From 62-47 sp044463945 (GTDB taxonomy: Bacteria; Pseudomonadota; Alphaproteobacteria; Rhizobiales; Xanthobacteraceae): a stretch of DNA of 64,000 nucleotides. The stretch is from positions 1 through 64,000 of the forward strand of contig JBIQLW010000013.1 in NCBI GenBank assembly GCA_044463945.1, written 5' to 3'. Shown here piece after piece: positions 1-7,247 of the stretch (position 1 is its first letter; the number at the start of each line of letters is the position of its first letter). A model generated the notes under the pieces. The model made no database searches. It had not been told where the DNA came from and saw only the letters and a program-made list of their open reading frames with translations. The translations under genes were made by a program, and so were the position numbers.

Positions 1-47
1 CGCAAGGTGTGGACACGTGCCTTTTCGTCCAGCGGCGAGCATGAGCG

Positions 48-518
48 ATGCCCAAGGCGGGGATCGAGTATGTCGCGGACTGGGTTATTGACGATCAGCC
101 GGTAAAGTTGCGCACCGGCAGCGGCGACATCGTCTCCGTTCTTTATGCCGATTGCCTCATGGCGCAGGTCTTTCAATCGGTCGCCTGCAACGCCGCTCAT
201 TCGATCGAACAACGGACCGCGAAATGGCTTCTCGCCGCCGCTGAGCGGACCGGCGCCGAGGACATCGCACTCACGCAGGAACAGCTCGCGGCGATGCTGG
301 GTGTCGGCCGCAGTTACCTGAGCCGCGTGATCCACGATCTCAGGGGACGTGGCGTCATCGAAACACGACGCGGCCGCATCGGCATCCGAAACGGCAATGG
401 CCTTCGGCTTCTTGCCTGCGAATGCAACTCCTCGGTCAACCGCCACTTCGACGATGTTTTGAAGGGCGTCTATCCCGCAGACGCACCCGAAGCGGATCAG
501 GGACGCGGTGCGGCTTGA
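48..518 (+). CDS. Crp/Fnr-family regulator, C-terminal part (N-terminus missing or outside window)
   Basis: The 156-residue reading frame contains the end of the dimerisation helix (ACNAAHSIEQRTAKWLL, about residues 46-62) and a complete winged helix-turn-helix (about residues 75-115, with LTQEQLAAMLGVGRSYLSRV), as in Crp/Fnr proteins that control stress genes. Full-length relatives have about 230 residues with an N-terminal cyclic-nucleotide-binding barrel, which is absent here. An in-frame TGA lies one codon before the ATG, and the 47 bases before that show no barrel sequence in any frame, so the gene is either frameshifted near the window edge or a remnant. Its neighbours are stress proteins, some broken. 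Family assignment is firm; function as an active regulator is doubtful. Confidence 0.6.
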   Translation: MPKAGIEYVADWVIDDQPVKLRTGSGDIVSVLYADCLMAQVFQSVACNAAHSIEQRTAKWLLAAAERTGAEDIALTQEQLAAMLGVGRSYLSRVIHDLRGRGVIETRRGRIGIRNGNGLRLLACECNSSVNRHFDDVLKGVYPADAPEADQGRGAA

Positions 519-592
519 CCGGATGCGAGGACCCCGTGTCCGCCAAGGTTGGATCGCCTTCAAACGGGCTTATCAGCCAGAACAGTATTGTC

Positions 593-1677
593 TCAATAGA
601 GGCGAGGCTGGTGTCCCGTGCCTCTTGCAGCGGAGATTTCGACGACGACCGTGTGCAAGGCGCCGTTGCGATCGAGCGTAAGCTGCACGCGCTTGCCGAC
701 CCGGGTCAAGCCGATCTTGTTGCGAAGTTGCGCGGCGCTGCGAACAGGAACGCCATCGGCGGGGATGACGATGTCGCCTTTGCGGATGCCGGCCGTCTCG
801 GCTGAAGACCCCGGCAGGACACCTGCGATCAGAGCGCCTTCGGTTCTTCCGGCCACTCGCGATGTCGTACTGACCGTGTTCGGGTCTTGCACCGATATGC
901 CAATCCGCCCACGCCGTACGGTGCCGGATTCGACGATCTGCTCCATGGCCTGCCGTGCCATATTGATCGGTACGGCAAAGCCGATCCCGACATTGCCGCC
1001 GCCCGGTGAAATGATCGCGGTGTTGATGCCGACGAGCTCGCCTTTCAAGTTGATCAGCGCGCCACCGGAGTTGCCAGGGTTGATTGGTGCATCGGTTTGA
1101 ATGAAATCTTCATAGCCGTGCTTGCCAAGGCCCGTGCGACCGAGCGCGCTGACGAGGCCGGAGGTGACGGTCTGTCCAAGCCGAATGGGTTTCCGACCGC
1201 GATCACGAAATCTCCGACCTCCAGTTTGTTGCTATCGCCCAATTGGATCGCCTTGAGATTGTTCCCATGCTGGATCTGGAGCACCGCTATATCGGTCCCG
1301 GGATCGCGTCCGCTAAGCCTCGCCGAGGCCGTCGATATTCGCGCTACGACGTGGTTGGCGGTGAGGACATATCCGCGTTGCGCGTCGACGATGACACCCG
1401 ATCATGTGGCCTGGATTTCTCTCTCGAATTGTCGCGGCAGGTCAAAGAATTCGCGAAAGAAGGGATCGCGATAAAGTGGGTTGTCTTCCTTCACGCGCCC
1501 CCTGACGGAGATGTTCACGACGGCCGGCGTGACCTCCCGCACCAGCGGAGCAAGCGTCGGGACGCTCCCGCGATTCAGATCGGGGACTTGGCCGGCGGCG
1601 GAAGACCACCATAGCGTCGCTCCGATAATTGTCAGGAAAAGAAAAACAGGCCGCAGCGTTGCGGGCAGGCGTATCAT
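593..1677 (-). pseudogene. DegQ/DegP-type serine protease pseudogene (one nonsense, one frameshift)
   Basis: Read from 1677 down, the gene starts with a signal-anchor segment (residues 8-28) and continues into a trypsin-like HtrA domain and one PDZ domain ending at 593. The catalytic triad can still be found: His in TANHVV, Asp in GTDIAVL and Ser in PGNSGGAL. The frame is broken twice. The conserved ATGSGVI reads AT-stop-SGVI at 1402-1404 (GGA to TGA), and one G is missing near 1175-1180 inside NPFGLGQTVTSG, moving the Ser and PDZ part into another frame. The stretch between the His and Asp motifs also looks about 10 residues short. Periplasmic quality-control proteases of this family have 350-500 residues. 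The product should be inactive unless the lesions are sequencing errors. Confidence 0.85.
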
Positions 1678-1784
1678 GGTCAGCTTGCAGTCACCCGTTG
1701 TCGGTCAGCCGATGTGAATGTCGATTGGACTACAGGAACGAACGGAGATGCAGCCGGCCATCCTCTGGCCGGCTGCTGTTGTCG

Positions 1785-2156
1785 CTAGACTCGGGATGGC
1801 GTGCGCCCCTGCACGAGCCACAACTCGATGGCTGCCAGGACGGCCACGATGATCCCGGCGATCACATGGGCATACGTTGCCGCGGCAATCGCGCTGAAGT
1901 CGATCGCCCAGGGCGCCACGATCGCCCAGATGCCCAGCGCGAGATTGAGCCACTCTTCCCATTGGCTGAATGATACCAGTGCGCCAACGGCGATGATGGC
2001 GATGGCAACACCGACGATCCAGGCGTTCCACGCCGCATCTCTGTCTTCGGTGAAGCCGAACACCCAGGGTGTGAGCGCAAGACAAACACCGACGATCGCG
2101 TTGCCGATATCGATGGCGGTTTCTTCAGTCTTCCTGTCAGTGATGCTGTTCGACAT
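1785..2156 (-). CDS. SPW-repeat membrane protein
   Basis: A 123-residue protein with four predicted membrane helices arranged as two copies of the SPW repeat, seen as LTPWVFGF (about residue 30) and VAPWAIDF (about residue 85). The start at 2156 is chosen because AAAGGA lies a few bases upstream and a longer frame would run into the preceding intergenic hairpin. SPW proteins are small inner-membrane proteins of unknown function, common in rhizobia and often next to stress genes. Here it follows two Hsp20 genes in the same direction and precedes a broken protease gene, so a role in stress adaptation is plausible but is inference only. Confidence 0.85.
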   Translation of the reverse strand: MSNSITDRKTEETAIDIGNAIVGVCLALTPWVFGFTEDRDAAWNAWIVGVAIAIIAVGALVSFSQWEEWLNLALGIWAIVAPWAIDFSAIAAATYAHVIAGIIVAVLAAIELWLVQGRTPSRV

Positions 2157-2222
2157 GAGATTTGTCCTTTCCAGTCTTTGGAGCGTGGATGCAACCTGCA
2201 CGGCTTCCATCGTCGAAAGCCG

Positions 2223-2292
2223 CCAAGGCTTCACTCCCAAGACGTCGCTGCCAGGGTTGGGCGCGTCCGAAGGTCGCGCCCGGAAGCCTTGG
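2223..2292 (-). terminator. Nested inverted repeat after hsp20 (terminator or mRNA-stabilising structure)
   Basis: A perfect 10-bp outer repeat, CCAAGGCTTC at 2223-2232 and GAAGCCTTGG at 2283-2292, encloses a GC-rich hairpin at 2259-2281 (GGGCGCGTCC, loop GAA, GGTCGCGCCC, one T-T mismatch). It begins five bases after the hsp20 stop codon and ends before the SPW gene. No clear T-run follows, so it may be a Rho-independent terminator of weak type or a processing/stability element. Confidence 0.5.
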
Positions 2293-2296
2293 TTGC

Positions 2297-2806
2297 TCAG
2301 CTCGGTCCGTTGATGGCGATTCGCTTCGCCTTGCTCTGCGCGCGCTCCGTTTTCGGCAGGGTCACGGTGAGGACGCCGTTCTTGAAGGATGCGGTCACCT
2401 TATCCTGCTGGATATCGGGCCCAACGGCAATCTGGCGCTCGAACCGTCCATAGAAGCGCTCGCTGAACTGGCGCTCTTTGTCCTCGGTCCCGGACTTCTT
2501 CTCGCCGCGAAGCGTCAGGACACCGTCTTCCAAAAGCAACTCGATGTCCTTTTCCTCGAGCCCAGGCACTTCGGCGCTAATGCGAATCTCCTTGTCGGCG
2601 TTGGAGATCTCCATGTTGGGCCAACTCGTGCCCAGGCCCGAGAAGCGGCCGAGGGTTGAAGGTAGCTCGAAGCCGCGAAAGACGTCGTCGAACAACCGGT
2701 TCACCTCCCGATGCAGCGATAGGAACGGGTTCTGCTCGACGTCACGATAGACGCTCGGCGTCTGGTTGTTGCTTCGACCGAAGGGAATGAGGTCGCGTAC
2801 ACTCAT
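2297..2806 (-). CDS. Small heat-shock protein, Hsp20/alpha-crystallin family (HspC/Hsp18-like)
   Basis: A 169-residue ATP-independent holdase that binds unfolding proteins in the cytoplasm. The alpha-crystallin domain spans about residues 63-155, beginning WPNMEISNADKEIRI and ending with the conserved ASFKNGVLTVTLPKT (139-153); the C-terminal tail carries KRIAING, equivalent to the I-x-I anchor. The N-terminal arm (VYRDVEQNPFLSLHREVNRLFDDVF) is typical of the class B rhizobial Hsp20s. AAAGGAGAA stands just before the ATG. It lies 106 bp after the second hsp20 and is probably cotranscribed from that gene's heat-shock promoter. Intact. Confidence 0.93.
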   Translation of the reverse strand: MSVRDLIPFGRSNNQTPSVYRDVEQNPFLSLHREVNRLFDDVFRGFELPSTLGRFSGLGTSWPNMEISNADKEIRISAEVPGLEEKDIELLLEDGVLTLRGEKKSGTEDKERQFSERFYGRFERQIAVGPDIQQDKVTASFKNGVLTVTLPKTERAQSKAKRIAINGPS

Positions 2807-2912
2807 GGTCTTCTCCTTTGGTGACTAAGACTTGCGTTTTGAGGTAAGGCGGTCGTATTCGAGGCCGGCGGCGACCGGCATCGAACGATACGCCTTCCGC
2901 GAAAGAAAGATG

Positions 2913-3389
2913 TCAGGCGGCCTGCCTGCGCTCGCTGTCGATCTGACGCGGCCCCGCTTTGCTCTGCGATACGGTCTTGATCTCAATCCGGCGCGGTTTC
3001 ATTTCCTCGGGAATCTCGCGCTGCAGATCGATGGTCAACAGACCGTTGACCAGGCTCGCGCCCGTGACCTTGACATGGTCGGCAAGCTCGAAGCGCCGCG
3101 TGAACGAGCGGTTGGCGATACCGCGATGCAGGTACTCGCCGCCGGACTCCTCTTTCCTTTCACCGGCCACGACCAGAAGGTTGGGCTCCGTAGAAATATG
3201 GAGTTCGTCCTGAGAGAAGCCGGCCACCGCCATCGAGATGCGGTAGGCATCCTCGCTGGTCTTGGCAATGTCGTAAGGCGGCCAGTTATCGGACGCCTGT
3301 CCGCGCGTGACATTTTCGAGAAGATCAAAAACCCGGTCGAAGCCGATGCTCGAACGATAGAGCGGGGTAAAGTCGAAATTGGTCCTCAT
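2913..3389 (-). CDS. Small heat-shock protein, IbpA/HspA-like Hsp20
   Basis: A 158-residue Hsp20 of the IbpA-like class. The domain starts NWPPYDIAKTSEDAYRISMA (residues 35-54), has the class signature YLHRGIANRSFTRRF (87-101) and the ASLVNGLLTIDL motif (111-122). A longer frame opens 24 codons upstream, but the start at 3389 is preferred because GGAGGA sits 7 bases before it and because the upstream segment forms a ROSE-like leader. Class A and class B Hsp20s often co-assemble or cooperate, and the partner is the next gene. Regulation is probably dual: an RpoH-type promoter and translational heat sensing (see the entries at 3390 and 3491). Confidence 0.93.
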   Translation of the reverse strand: MRTNFDFTPLYRSSIGFDRVFDLLENVTRGQASDNWPPYDIAKTSEDAYRISMAVAGFSQDELHISTEPNLLVVAGERKEESGGEYLHRGIANRSFTRRFELADHVKVTGASLVNGLLTIDLQREIPEEMKPRRIEIKTVSQSKAGPRQIDSERRQAA

Positions 3390-3484
3390 AGCCACATCCT
3401 CCATTGAGCAACATGGATACGAAAGGCGCCAAAGAGCCGGGCGCCCCTTGGATTGAGCCACCCCTTTTCATTCAGCGGATGGCG
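3390..3484 (-). promoter_or_regulatory. ROSE-like RNA thermometer in the hsp20 5' leader
   Basis: The roughly 95-nt leader between the predicted transcription start and the ATG ends TTGCTCAATGGAGGAT followed by TGGCT and the start codon. A TTGCT tract facing the Shine-Dalgarno GGAGGA across a short loop is the hallmark of the 3' hairpin of ROSE elements, which mask the ribosome site at low temperature in Bradyrhizobium and related small heat-shock genes. Upstream the leader has GGGCGCCCGGCTCTTTGGCGCC, able to form a further stem. Identity is by motif and position; no folding was computed. Confidence 0.7.
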
Positions 3485-3490
3485 ATTTTG

Positions 3491-3518
3491 ATTTGGGAGG
3501 GGCTTGACGTCCGTCAAG
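3491..3518 (-). promoter_or_regulatory. Candidate RpoH (sigma-32) promoter with inverted repeat
   Basis: On the minus strand CTTGAC (3518-3513) and CCCAAAT (3497-3491) are separated by 15 nt, close to the heat-shock consensus CTTGAA-N13-15-CCCATNT. The -35 box is part of a perfect inverted repeat CTTGACG-GA-CGTCAAG (3503-3518). The predicted start gives a leader of about 95 nt, the normal length for a ROSE leader. Confidence 0.55.
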
Positions 3519-3791
3519 AGGTGAGGCTGCGACATTTTTTTAATCGGCAGCCGAGCCACCGGACGTTCGCGAAATGCTGTCGCTTCATAGGCCGGGGACA
3601 GCCCACAAGCGGCGCGGCGTCTCGGCTCGTTCACACCACGACGGACCGGTCGATTCCATGCGCCTTTCCAAGGAAAGAACGTGCTCGATCTTCCGGACCG
3701 GGTCGGCTCGTGTGAGCAGAATTATTTTGGAATGGCGATTTCCAACTTCAGGCCCCGAATTCTACGAGGTCAAGCCTGCATTTTTCTTTTG
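3519..3791. other. Non-coding stretch between hsp20 and the groEL remnant
   Basis: No convincing gene is seen. The right part (from about 3720) is clearly more AT-rich than the rest of the window, as expected for the promoter zone of the following CIRCE element. Confidence 0.5.
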
Positions 3792-3857
3792 TTGGAAAAA
3801 AAACGATATATATCAATTATTTGTATGAGTTTAGTAGTTCGGGATCGGGAGTGCTAG
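3792..3857 (+). promoter_or_regulatory. Degenerate CIRCE (HrcA operator) with upstream promoter
   Basis: At 3831-3857 TTAGTAGTT, a 9-nt spacer and GAGTGCTAG match the CIRCE layout TTAGCACTC-N9-GAGTGCTAA, with an almost perfect right half (8/9) and a weakened left half (6/9). A possible sigma-70 promoter, TTGGAA (3792-3797), 17 nt, AATTAT (3815-3820), lies directly upstream, the usual arrangement for groESL operons repressed by HrcA. The next gene is a groEL remnant 140 bp downstream, and groES is missing. Confidence 0.6.
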
Positions 3858-4000
3858 AAATTCTGTGCCGATCCCTTGAACCCGATTTTTTCCGCTCCTA
3901 GCTCGATTTTCACCCAAGCCGGTGACGCCGGTTTGCGGCTTATGACATCGTCGAGATTACGCGTCATTCTCGTGTTGCCGAAGGAAGGAGGCTTAGAGCC

Positions 4001-4345
4001 ATGGCTGCCAAGGAAGTGAGGTTCTCGTCAGACGCGCGAGAAGATGCTGCGCGCCAGGCGCCAGCCCGGCAGATCGTGGAGAAGGCCGGCGAGGGTGGCT
4101 CGCTGGTGGTCGGCAAGCTCCTCGAGAAGAACAATTCATACAACTGGAGCTTCAACGCGGCGACAGGCGAGGATCAGGATCTGGTCGGCGCCGGCGTCAT
4201 CCATCCCGCGAAAGTGGTCCGCACGGCGCTGCAGAACGCCGCATCGGTCGCGTCGCTCCTGATCACGACCGAGGCGCTAGTGGCTGAGAAGCCGAAGAAG
4301 GAAGCGGCTCCTGCGCTGCCGGCCGCCAGCGGCATGGACTTCTGA
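4001..4345 (+). pseudogene. groEL: groEL with in-frame internal deletion (14 N-terminal + ~100 C-terminal codons)
   Basis: The 114-residue frame begins MAAKEVRFSSDARE, the start of GroEL, and then jumps to APARQIVEKAGEGGS and runs through VVRTALQNAASVASLLITTEALVAE to the end. Compared with a ~545-residue chaperonin about 430 residues are missing, including the ATP-binding and hydrolysis residues of the equatorial domain and the whole apical and intermediate domains. The C-terminal GGM tail is also reduced to PAASGMDF. The frame is open, the ribosome site (AAGGAGG) is good, and CIRCE and a terminator flank it, so a small protein could be made, but it cannot be a chaperonin. The deletion probably arose by recombination; groES is absent upstream. 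Confidence 0.88.
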
Positions 4346-4353
4346 TGCCCAAG

Positions 4354-4386
4354 GAGACCCGCAGCATTCTGCGGGTCTCGTTCTCC
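4354..4386 (+). terminator. Rho-independent terminator after the groEL remnant
   Basis: A perfect 11-bp stem, GAGACCCGCAG (4354-4364) and CTGCGGGTCTC (4369-4379), with a CATT loop, is followed by GTTCTCCTT. It starts nine bases after the groEL stop codon. Confidence 0.8.
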
Positions 4387-4485
4387 TTCATTTGCTGTGT
4401 CCGATCGGAACAGCGATGCACCGCACGGGCCTCATGGCCGCGCGGGCCGATTGTCGATGCTTCGCTCATATGAGGAGGTCGTACG

Positions 4486-5385
4486 ATGAAAATCGCCCAG
4501 ATCGCGCCGCTTGCGGAGCGTTCTCCGCCCAAGCTCTACGGTGGCACCGAGCGGATCGTGTCATACCTGACCGAGGAACTGATTCGGTAGGGCCACGAGG
4601 TGACATTATTTGCCAGCGGAGATTCCCGCAGGCAGGCCAAGCTCGTTGGCTGCTCCGAGATGGCGCTTCGTCTCAACCCGTCCGTCAGGGACCATACGCC
4701 TTATCACGTCATGATGCTTGATGCCGTCCGCGAGCAGACGGACGAATTCGACGTCCTGCATTTTCATATCGATTTGCTGCATTTCCCGTTGATCCGGGAT
4801 TTTGCCGATCGCACCGTGACGACATTGCGTGGGCGCCTGGACTTGCCGGACCTGAAGCCGTTTTATGCCGACTTCCCGGAGGTCCCGCTGGTTTCGATCT
4901 CGCGCGATCAGCACCGTCCGTTTGCGTATCCGATCAACTGGGGGCAACGTTTGTCACGGCTTGCCGCGATCTGCTGCCATTCACCGCTCATCTCAAAGGC
5001 GATTACGTGGCCTTTTTGGGACGGATTTTGCCGGAGAAGCGACCGGACCGCGCCATTGAGATCGCCACGAGGGCCGGCATGAAGCTCAAGATGGCTGCCA
5101 AGATTGATCATGTCGACCAAGCGTATTAGGACGAGATCATTGCTCCCATGATCGAGGCCATGGCCTGCGGAACGCCGGTTATCGCTTTCCGGTGCGGCTC
5201 GATGCTCGAGGTGGGCAAATCAGGCTTCATCGTCAAGACGCAGGAGGAGGCCGTGGAGCGCTCAGAAAGATGGAGATGCTGGACCGCCGCAAGGTGCGCG
5301 CGACCTTCGAGAAGCGGTTCACGGTGGATTGGATGGCGCGCGACTATCTCGCGATCTACCGTAGCCTGCACGGCGTGGGACCAAA
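4486..5385 (+). pseudogene. Glycosyltransferase family 4 pseudogene
   Basis: The start MKIAQIAPLAERSPPKLYGG has a good ribosome site (GAGGAGGT) and is typical of GT4 enzymes with two Rossmann domains. Decay is multiple: TAG at 4588-4590 replaces the Gln of RQGHEVTLFASGD; a frameshift near 4930-4945 moves VATFVHGLPRDLLPF and YVAFLGRILPEKRPDRAI into another frame; TAG near 5127 replaces Trp in QAYWDE; about 40 residues including the region before the E-x7-E motif are deleted so that DEIIAPM joins IEAMACGTPVIAF; a further shift near 5260 precedes the C-terminal RKMEMLDRRKVRATFEKRFTV. The intact gene would have about 360 residues. Clearly dead. Confidence 0.85.
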
Positions 5386-5669
5386 TCCGCCCGCATCCGT
5401 CGCCTTCATGGTGACGAGATCAGGTTACGAGCCGCGAGCGGCAAGGCCTTATGCAGTTCCCGGACGTTTCGACGAGCCGCGTGACGTTGAACTGCATTGG
5501 GCTCAACCGCCGATACATTCGCTGCTTCTGAAGGTCTATTGCGGCACCGAGGGCATGATCCGCCACGTGGTGCATTCTTCGGCACGCCAAGAGATGCTGT
5601 CACGCTTGGCGAGTTCGTCCTCGCGAGCGGCGTCGATTGTGTCGTCCAACGACCTCTTTAACGAGGCCG
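5386..5669 (+). other. Unassigned degenerate sequence between two pseudogenes
   Basis: No gene was recognised. One open frame continues from the glycosyltransferase tail but its translation resembles no family known to me. The stretch may hold remnants of a third gene. Confidence 0.4.
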
Positions 5670-5900
5670 GCCGTGCCCAAGATCACCGTCGTGGTGCGCA
5701 AGGCATTCGGCTTTGGCGCCTGCGCGATGACCGGGCGGGGCGGAGAGCAGAGCCTAGTCGTCGCGTTGGCCGATGGCGGATTTTGCCTCTCTTCTGGTGC
5801 AGGGCGGGGTGGCGGTGGCGTTCAAAAGCGAGATGAGGCCGCCCGGACGCCGCGGCAGCACTACGAGAAATCGAAGCCCGGTATGCTGGCGGCACTGGCC
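5670..5900 (+). pseudogene. Fragment of an acyl-CoA carboxylase carboxyltransferase subunit
   Basis: The translation VPKITVVVRKAFGFGACAMTG matches the C-terminal carboxyltransferase core of propionyl/acetyl-CoA carboxylase beta chains (AccD/MmdA/PccB type), and after one frameshift near 5765 WPMADFASLLVQGGVAVAFKSE continues the match. Only about 70 of some 510 residues remain, with no start and no biotin carboxylase nearby. A degraded leftover. Confidence 0.65.
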
Positions 5901-6427
5901 CGCTGAACGCGGCCGCGCGCTTTACCGTTCATGACATGATCGATCCTCGCGACACACCGCGACCGGATAGTCCATGCGCTGGCTTTGTCGCGCGCCCGGC
6001 GGGTCGAGGCGCCGTCCCCGTTCCGAAATACGGAGTGACGCGGGAGGTCGTAGGAGCGCAGATACGGTGCCGTAAAAGAGCACTGGCGCGGGAGGAGTTT
6101 GCAATGAGAGCGAATGCGACAGTGATCGATGGTAGAATCCCCCCGGCCGCGAGGCGTGCCTGCTTCGCTACGTACTGACGGCGTGGCGAGAACATATCGT
6201 CTTCGAGGTTGAGGCGGAGATCGCGGCTCATCCCGCCACGGGTGGGGAGATAACGTCTCGAGCTTTCAAGCGTGAAAAACTGTTCATGCAAAGCCCGGCG
6301 GGAAGTGCATTTTTAGCGCCACAGGTCGCCATTGTCGATGTTCGCACAGACTACGGCGGTGCGTCGGCTTGCAATCGCCGTCGCCGTTCCTGGCCGGCTG
6401 CTCGGTCGTTGCTCTGTGGTTTGGAGA
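5901..6427. other. Intergenic region without recognisable gene
   Basis: About 530 bases between the carboxylase remnant and the TetR gene. Short open frames on both strands have no recognisable motif or ribosome site. It may be further decayed coding sequence; nothing specific can be supported. Confidence 0.4.
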
Positions 6428-7078
6428 TTATCGAGCGCCTTTGCGGGGTGATGGTGGTTCGATGAACAGGCCGTGACGCAGAAGTTTCATGTAGGCGGTC
6501 TGCACATAGTCCGGCACCGTAGCCTTGCTGCCCGCAGAAGCATAACGAAAGGTGAGATAGGCGCGGGCAGCGAGCAGGATATAGGCAATCGGCTCCAGTT
6601 CCTGGTCATCGAAATCGTTCAGCTCACCGCGCTGTTTGGCCCGGCGAAGCGCGCGCAAATATCCGGCGCCGAAGCCTTCGACATGTTGCCGGAAAGCGGT
6701 TGGGACAAACACCTCGCCCTCATTCAGAATGCGATAGAATTCAGGATGGACTTGTAGAAAATGAAACCAGGCCTGTAGTCGGGCTTCTTCCCTGGCGAGC
6801 CCGCCGGTCAACGGAGCCACTTCCTCCGTTACGTGCGACAACAGCAGCTTTCCGAGGGCTGGCAGCAGTTGCTCGAACAGATCCTGACGCGATTCGAAAT
6901 AATTATAGAATGTGCCGTGAGCTACCTTGGCCGCAGAGGTGATCTTGCTGATCGAAGCATCGGCGTAACCATGTTTCCCCACCACGCGCGCGGCGGCGAG
7001 AAATATCGCCTGACGTATGAGTTCGGATCGTTCTGCCCGATTCTTTCGCGGGTGCCGCGACTGCTTTGCTTTTGCCAC
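6428..7078 (-). CDS. TetR/AcrR-family transcriptional regulator
   Basis: A 216-residue regulator with the N-terminal TetR helix-turn-helix at about residues 41-61 (SISKITSAAKVAHGTFYNY) and an all-helical ligand-binding domain that differs between family members and here ends LRHGLFIEPP. The start codon is GTG, supported by GGGAGG nine bases upstream. It is divergent from the LivM-led transport/catabolism operon, the standard arrangement for a local repressor, and a palindrome lies over the operon's promoter. The ligand is probably an acyl-CoA or the imported acid; that is inference. Confidence 0.9.
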   Translation of the reverse strand: MAKAKQSRHPRKNRAERSELIRQAIFLAAARVVGKHGYADASISKITSAAKVAHGTFYNYFESRQDLFEQLLPALGKLLLSHVTEEVAPLTGGLAREEARLQAWFHFLQVHPEFYRILNEGEVFVPTAFRQHVEGFGAGYLRALRRAKQRGELNDFDDQELEPIAYILLAARAYLTFRYASAGSKATVPDYVQTAYMKLLRHGLFIEPPSPRKGAR

Positions 7079-7193
7079 TTCAACGATCCTCCCGGTGCCT
7101 TGCGCCGCGCCTGATCTGAATCGCGAAGCGTTACGGTCAAACGCATCTTAATGCACGCCTTTCTCGACACAGCGATACTTATCGATAGAGCCA

Positions 7194-7247
7194 TTGACAA
7201 TATCAAGAAATATCTCAAAATGACCCGTGATCCATGACCCATGAATC
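7194..7247 (+). promoter_or_regulatory. Candidate promoter and TetR operator of the LivM operon
   Basis: TTGACA (7194-7199), 16 nt and CAAAAT (7216-7221) form a plausible sigma-70 promoter. An imperfect palindrome, GATCCATGACCCATGAATC (7229-7247), covers the predicted transcription start, where a TetR-type repressor would block initiation. It also covers the first ATG of the long livM frame, which argues for translation from a later start. Confidence 0.4.

Noticed and set aside
5192..5836. A long open frame starting in the glycosyltransferase pseudogene
   Set aside because: Only its first third matches the enzyme; the rest runs out of frame through other remnants, so it is not a single gene.
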